A stretch of 64,000 nucleotides of DNA from Aurantimonas sp965217685. Lineage in GTDB: Bacteria > Pseudomonadota > Alphaproteobacteria > Rhizobiales > Rhizobiaceae. The translations under genes were made by a program, and so were the position numbers. The stretch spans positions 372,001-436,000 of the forward strand of contig CBDCIZ010000003.1 in the NCBI GenBank assembly GCA_965217685.1, read 5' to 3'. Positions 61,486 to 64,000 of the stretch are shown piece by piece. Each line of letters starts with the position of its first letter. The first letter of the stretch is position 1. The notes beneath the pieces were generated by a model. That model searched no databases. It had not been told where the DNA came from and saw nothing but the letters and a program-made list of their open reading frames with translations.

Positions 61486-62882
61486 TGGGCGTCGAGATCG
61501 TCTCCTTCGGTTGCCGCCTCAACACGCTGGAATCCGAGGTCGTGCGCCGCAACGCACTGGCCGCCGGGCTCGGCGAAGGCGGTCGGAACGGCGCGCCAGG
61601 CGCGATCGTCTTCAACACCTGCGCCGTCACCGCCGAGGCCGTGCGACAGGCCCGCAAGCAGATCCGCAAAGCCCGCCGCGACCACCCGGACGCGCGCATC
61701 GTCGTCACCGGCTGCGCGGCGCAAATCGAGCCGAAGACTTTTGCCGACATGGACGAGGTCGACGCCGTCCTCGGCAACGAGGCGAAGCTTGCCGAATCGA
61801 CGTTTCGCGCTCTGCCCGATTTCGGCATGTCCTCGGACGAAAAGATCCTCGTCGACGACATCATGAGCATCGCCGAGACGGCGGGCCACATGATCGACGC
61901 GATCGAAGGCCGGGCCCGCGCGATCGTCCAGGTGCAGAATGGCTGCGACCACCGCTGCACCTTCTGCATCATCCCCTTCGGCCGCGGCAATTCGCGTTCG
62001 GTGCCGATGGGCGCCGTCGTCGACCAGATCCGCCGCATCGTCGCAGCCGGCACCAACGAGGTGGTGCTGTCGGGCGTCGATATGACCTCCTGGGGCCTCG
62101 ACCTGCCGGGACAGAAGCGTCTGGGCAATCTCGTCAGGGCGATCCTCACCCATGTGCCCGACCTGAAACGGTTGCGCCTGTCGTCCATCGACAGCATCGA
62201 GGCCGACCCGGCACTGATCGAGGCGATCGCCACCGAGCCCCGGCTGATGCCGCATCTGCATCTGTCGCTGCAGGCCGGCGACGACATGATTTTAAAGCGC
62301 ATGAAGCGGCGGCACACCCGCGACGACGCGATTCGCTTTTGCGCCGAAATACGCGCCGCGCGGCCGGACATCGTCTACGGTGCCGACATCATCGCGGGGT
62401 TTCCGACCGAGACCGAAGCGATGTTCGAGCAATCGCTGCGGCTGGTTGAGGACTGCGGCCTGACTCACCTCCACGTCTTCCCCTATTCGCCGCGCGACGG
62501 CACGCCCGCCGCGCGCATGCCGCAACTGCCGCGGGACATCGTCAAGGCACGCGCGGCGCGACTGCGCGTAGTCGGTGACGCAGCGGCAAAGGCCCACCGC
62601 GAAGGTCTGGTCGGCAAGCAGCGTTCGCTCCTCGTGGAGCGCGGCGGCATCGGCCGCTGTGAGGATTTTACCCCGTGCCGGATCGACCTCGGGACCGACG
62701 CGGACGCCAGTTCAGCGGGGCCGATCGCCGCGATCGACGGCCCGACCCTCCCCGGCGCCATCATAGGCGCTATGATAGAGCGTCACGAGGACGGCGAGTT
62801 GTTCGCCCGGCCTCTCGCGACGCCAAGCGGCCGCATGGTGGCCGATGTTTCACGCAAGGGCACAAACGGATCATATGGCTGA
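61485..62882 (+). CDS. mtaB: tRNA t6A37 methylthiotransferase MtaB
   Basis: 465 residues from the ATG that overlaps the dapF stop. The N-terminal methylthiotransferase domain carries the three auxiliary-cluster cysteines (FGCRLN, NTCAV, TGCAAQ). The radical-SAM motif C-x3-C-x2-C is at C154, C158 and C161 (GCDHRCTFC). A C-terminal TRAM-like domain is shortened. It converts t6A to ms2t6A at position 37 of ANN-decoding tRNAs. The longer open frame to 61086 lies antiphase within dapF and is rejected. ftsY starts 8 bases before this gene ends. Confidence 0.95.
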   Translation: MGVEIVSFGCRLNTLESEVVRRNALAAGLGEGGRNGAPGAIVFNTCAVTAEAVRQARKQIRKARRDHPDARIVVTGCAAQIEPKTFADMDEVDAVLGNEAKLAESTFRALPDFGMSSDEKILVDDIMSIAETAGHMIDAIEGRARAIVQVQNGCDHRCTFCIIPFGRGNSRSVPMGAVVDQIRRIVAAGTNEVVLSGVDMTSWGLDLPGQKRLGNLVRAILTHVPDLKRLRLSSIDSIEADPALIEAIATEPRLMPHLHLSLQAGDDMILKRMKRRHTRDDAIRFCAEIRAARPDIVYGADIIAGFPTETEAMFEQSLRLVEDCGLTHLHVFPYSPRDGTPAARMPQLPRDIVKARAARLRVVGDAAAKAHREGLVGKQRSLLVERGGIGRCEDFTPCRIDLGTDADASSAGPIAAIDGPTLPGAIIGAMIERHEDGELFARPLATPSGRMVADVSRKGTNGSYG

Positions 62883-64000
62883 GAAAAAGGGCTTCTTCCG
62901 CAAGATCTTCTCCTTCGGCTCCGACAGCGAGGACAATCGCACGCCAGAAAGCGGCGGCATGCCGCGTGCTTCCGATACCGAGATCGGCCGCGCGGACGCG
63001 AAGGATCCCGAGGCGCGCCCGGTTGCAGCAGCCCACGCCGGTGCCGACACCGAAGCTGGCGCATCGCCCGAGGACGGCGGCGGCATCACCCCGTTGAAGG
63101 GGCGCGAAGAGACAGGATCGGCGCAAAGCGGCGCACCATCCGCACCCGACGCGGCTCAAAAAAAAACGCTGAACACGAGCAGCCGGAGCAACTGGAGCTA
63201 AAGCAGCCCGCGGCGGCCGAACTCCCAAAGACCGACGAACCGGCACCGTCCTTCGAGGCGTCGCATTCCGAAGCAACGGCTTCACCCGGCGAACAGGCGG
63301 CGCGCGACGACGACTTTTCTTGGCTGGAGACCCCGGCCGCTCCCGACCCCGCGCCGGACGACGATTTCTCGTTCCTCGACGAAACTCCGGAGCGGCTTGA
63401 CGACGGCACGCCGGGCGACGGAACCGACCGTTCGATCGCGCGCGAAGAGACCTCCGGCGACGAGGCCATCGCGCCCCCGGCCGAATTCGACTCTCCGGCG
63501 ATTTCTGAAGCCGCACAGCCATCCGACACGATGCTTACGGCCCCCGAACTCGGCGGCGAAACCCGCGAGCCCGAGGCCGAACGCGGGGACCTGGCCGCAG
63601 CGACCAAGGCGACTCCCGAGGTCGAACCCGCGTCCGAGGTCGACCATCTCGACGGCCATATCGAACCGGACGGCAGCGACCGCGATGTCGATTTCTCCTG
63701 GCTCGACAGCGACCTGCCGCCCGAGGACGACGACAGCCGACCGATCGACAGACCCATCGCCGTCGACGCACCTTTACCTTTGCAAGCGCCGAGCGGAGCC
63801 ACCGCGCCACGCCGGCCGGTCGACCCCGATGCCGGGTTCCGCGTCCGTGACGACGTCGAGGCAGCAGCCCCTGCCGTGCCCATGGCGCCCTGGATCGTCC
63901 GCCTGCGCGAAGGACTTTCCCGCTCGTCCAACCAACTCACCGGCTCGATCGGTTCGATCTTCACCAAGCGTCGCCTCGACGAAGGCACCCTGCAGGATTT
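62875..64000 (+). CDS. ftsY: Signal recognition particle receptor FtsY, N-terminal part, interrupted by a -1 frameshift at A9
   Basis: Starts at the ATG at 62875 (MAEKKGFFRKIFSFGS, the usual FtsY opening), overlapping mtaB by 8 bases. As written, the frame stops at 63199-63201 after 108 acidic, low-complexity residues. A run of nine A (63158-63166) precedes the break; re-reading one A gives AAC GCT GAA CAC and a frame open to the window edge. That frame includes repeated DDDFSWL/DDDFSFL motifs and, at the end, IVRLREGLSRSSNQLTG then FTKRRLDEGTLQD, the FtsY N domain. The GTPase (NG) domain lies beyond the window. FtsY receives Ffh-ribosome complexes at the membrane. Either full-length protein arises by slippage on A9, or the sequence has lost one A. 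Without correction only the acidic domain is made. Confidence 0.88.
63158..63166 (+). other. A9 homopolymer, slippage site in ftsY
   Basis: Nine consecutive A in codons CAA AAA AAA ACG, containing the shift-prone A-AAA-AAA heptamer. It is conspicuous in this GC-rich DNA and lies exactly where the ftsY reading frame changes by -1. No ribosome-binding-like sequence lies 8-14 bases upstream. Confidence 0.8.

Noticed and set aside
63158..63201. Calling ftsY a pseudogene
   Set aside because: FtsY is essential, the downstream frame stays open and conserved to the window edge, and the break is at a homopolymer; slippage or a read error is more likely than decay.

Overview
The window is GC-rich chromosomal DNA from an alphaproteobacterium, most likely of the order Hyphomicrobiales (Rhizobiales). 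The support is: a PodJ-like polar scaffold (coiled coil, one membrane segment, Sel1 repeats, C-terminal peptidoglycan-binding domain); a class I lysyl-tRNA synthetase; PdeM; a TauE exporter coupled to a TIGR02186 protein; an sdhC-sdhD-sdhA string; and the ffh-rpsP-rimM-trmD-rplS and dapF-mtaB-ftsY neighbourhoods. I cannot fix the genus. There is no sign of prophage, insertion sequence, CRISPR or plasmid functions; nearly all genes look like core or lineage-core genes.

Layout. 1-6.4 kb: glycan genes (two related COG4671-type glycosyltransferases flanking a GT4 enzyme, a GNAT and a polysaccharide-deacetylase-like protein) with a membrane class IIIb adenylate cyclase between them. 6.4-12 kb: SulP transporter, PdeM endonuclease, DUF3429 protein, and a TauE/TIGR02186 pair. 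12-16 kb: podJ-like gene. 16-23.4 kb: MerR regulator and a fatty-acid beta-oxidation block (acyl-CoA dehydrogenase, thiolase, FadB-type enzyme) with a perfect operator-like palindrome upstream and an EAL phosphodiesterase on the opposite strand. 23.7-32.6 kb: SH3 protein, GH63-type glucosidase coupled to L-serine dehydratase, BrkB-family protein, S24 self-cleaving-type repressor, and an exported degenerate nuclease-like protein. 32.7-43.3 kb: lysS, TerB-like protein, orphan solute-binding protein, GT2 synthase, tRNA-Gly(CCC), eda, SleB hydrolase, der and a YfgM-like TPR protein. 43.5-49.1 kb: NnrU, a translationally coupled MAPEG-GNAT-I78 trio, a VapD-like RNase, and sdhADC. 49.5-56 kb: GNAT, then the rplS/trmD/rimM/rpsP/ffh region broken up by an ABM monooxygenase and an oppositely oriented TauE gene. 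56.3-64 kb: MBL hydrolase, membrane endonuclease/phosphatase, small Gly-rich membrane protein, old-yellow-enzyme homologue, dapF, mtaB and ftsY, which runs off the right edge.

Points that most merit a second look: (i) ftsY is interrupted by a run of nine A that shifts the frame by one, so full-length FtsY needs slippage or the sequence has a homopolymer error; (ii) sdhA is followed not by sdhB but by a VapD-like gene with a strong ribosome-binding site; (iii) a 16-bp palindrome beside a MerR gene and upstream of the beta-oxidation genes; (iv) the multi-glycosyltransferase cluster at the left edge. Start codons were moved from the longest open frame wherever a ribosome-binding site, an overlap or family length argued for it; coordinates given are the chosen starts.
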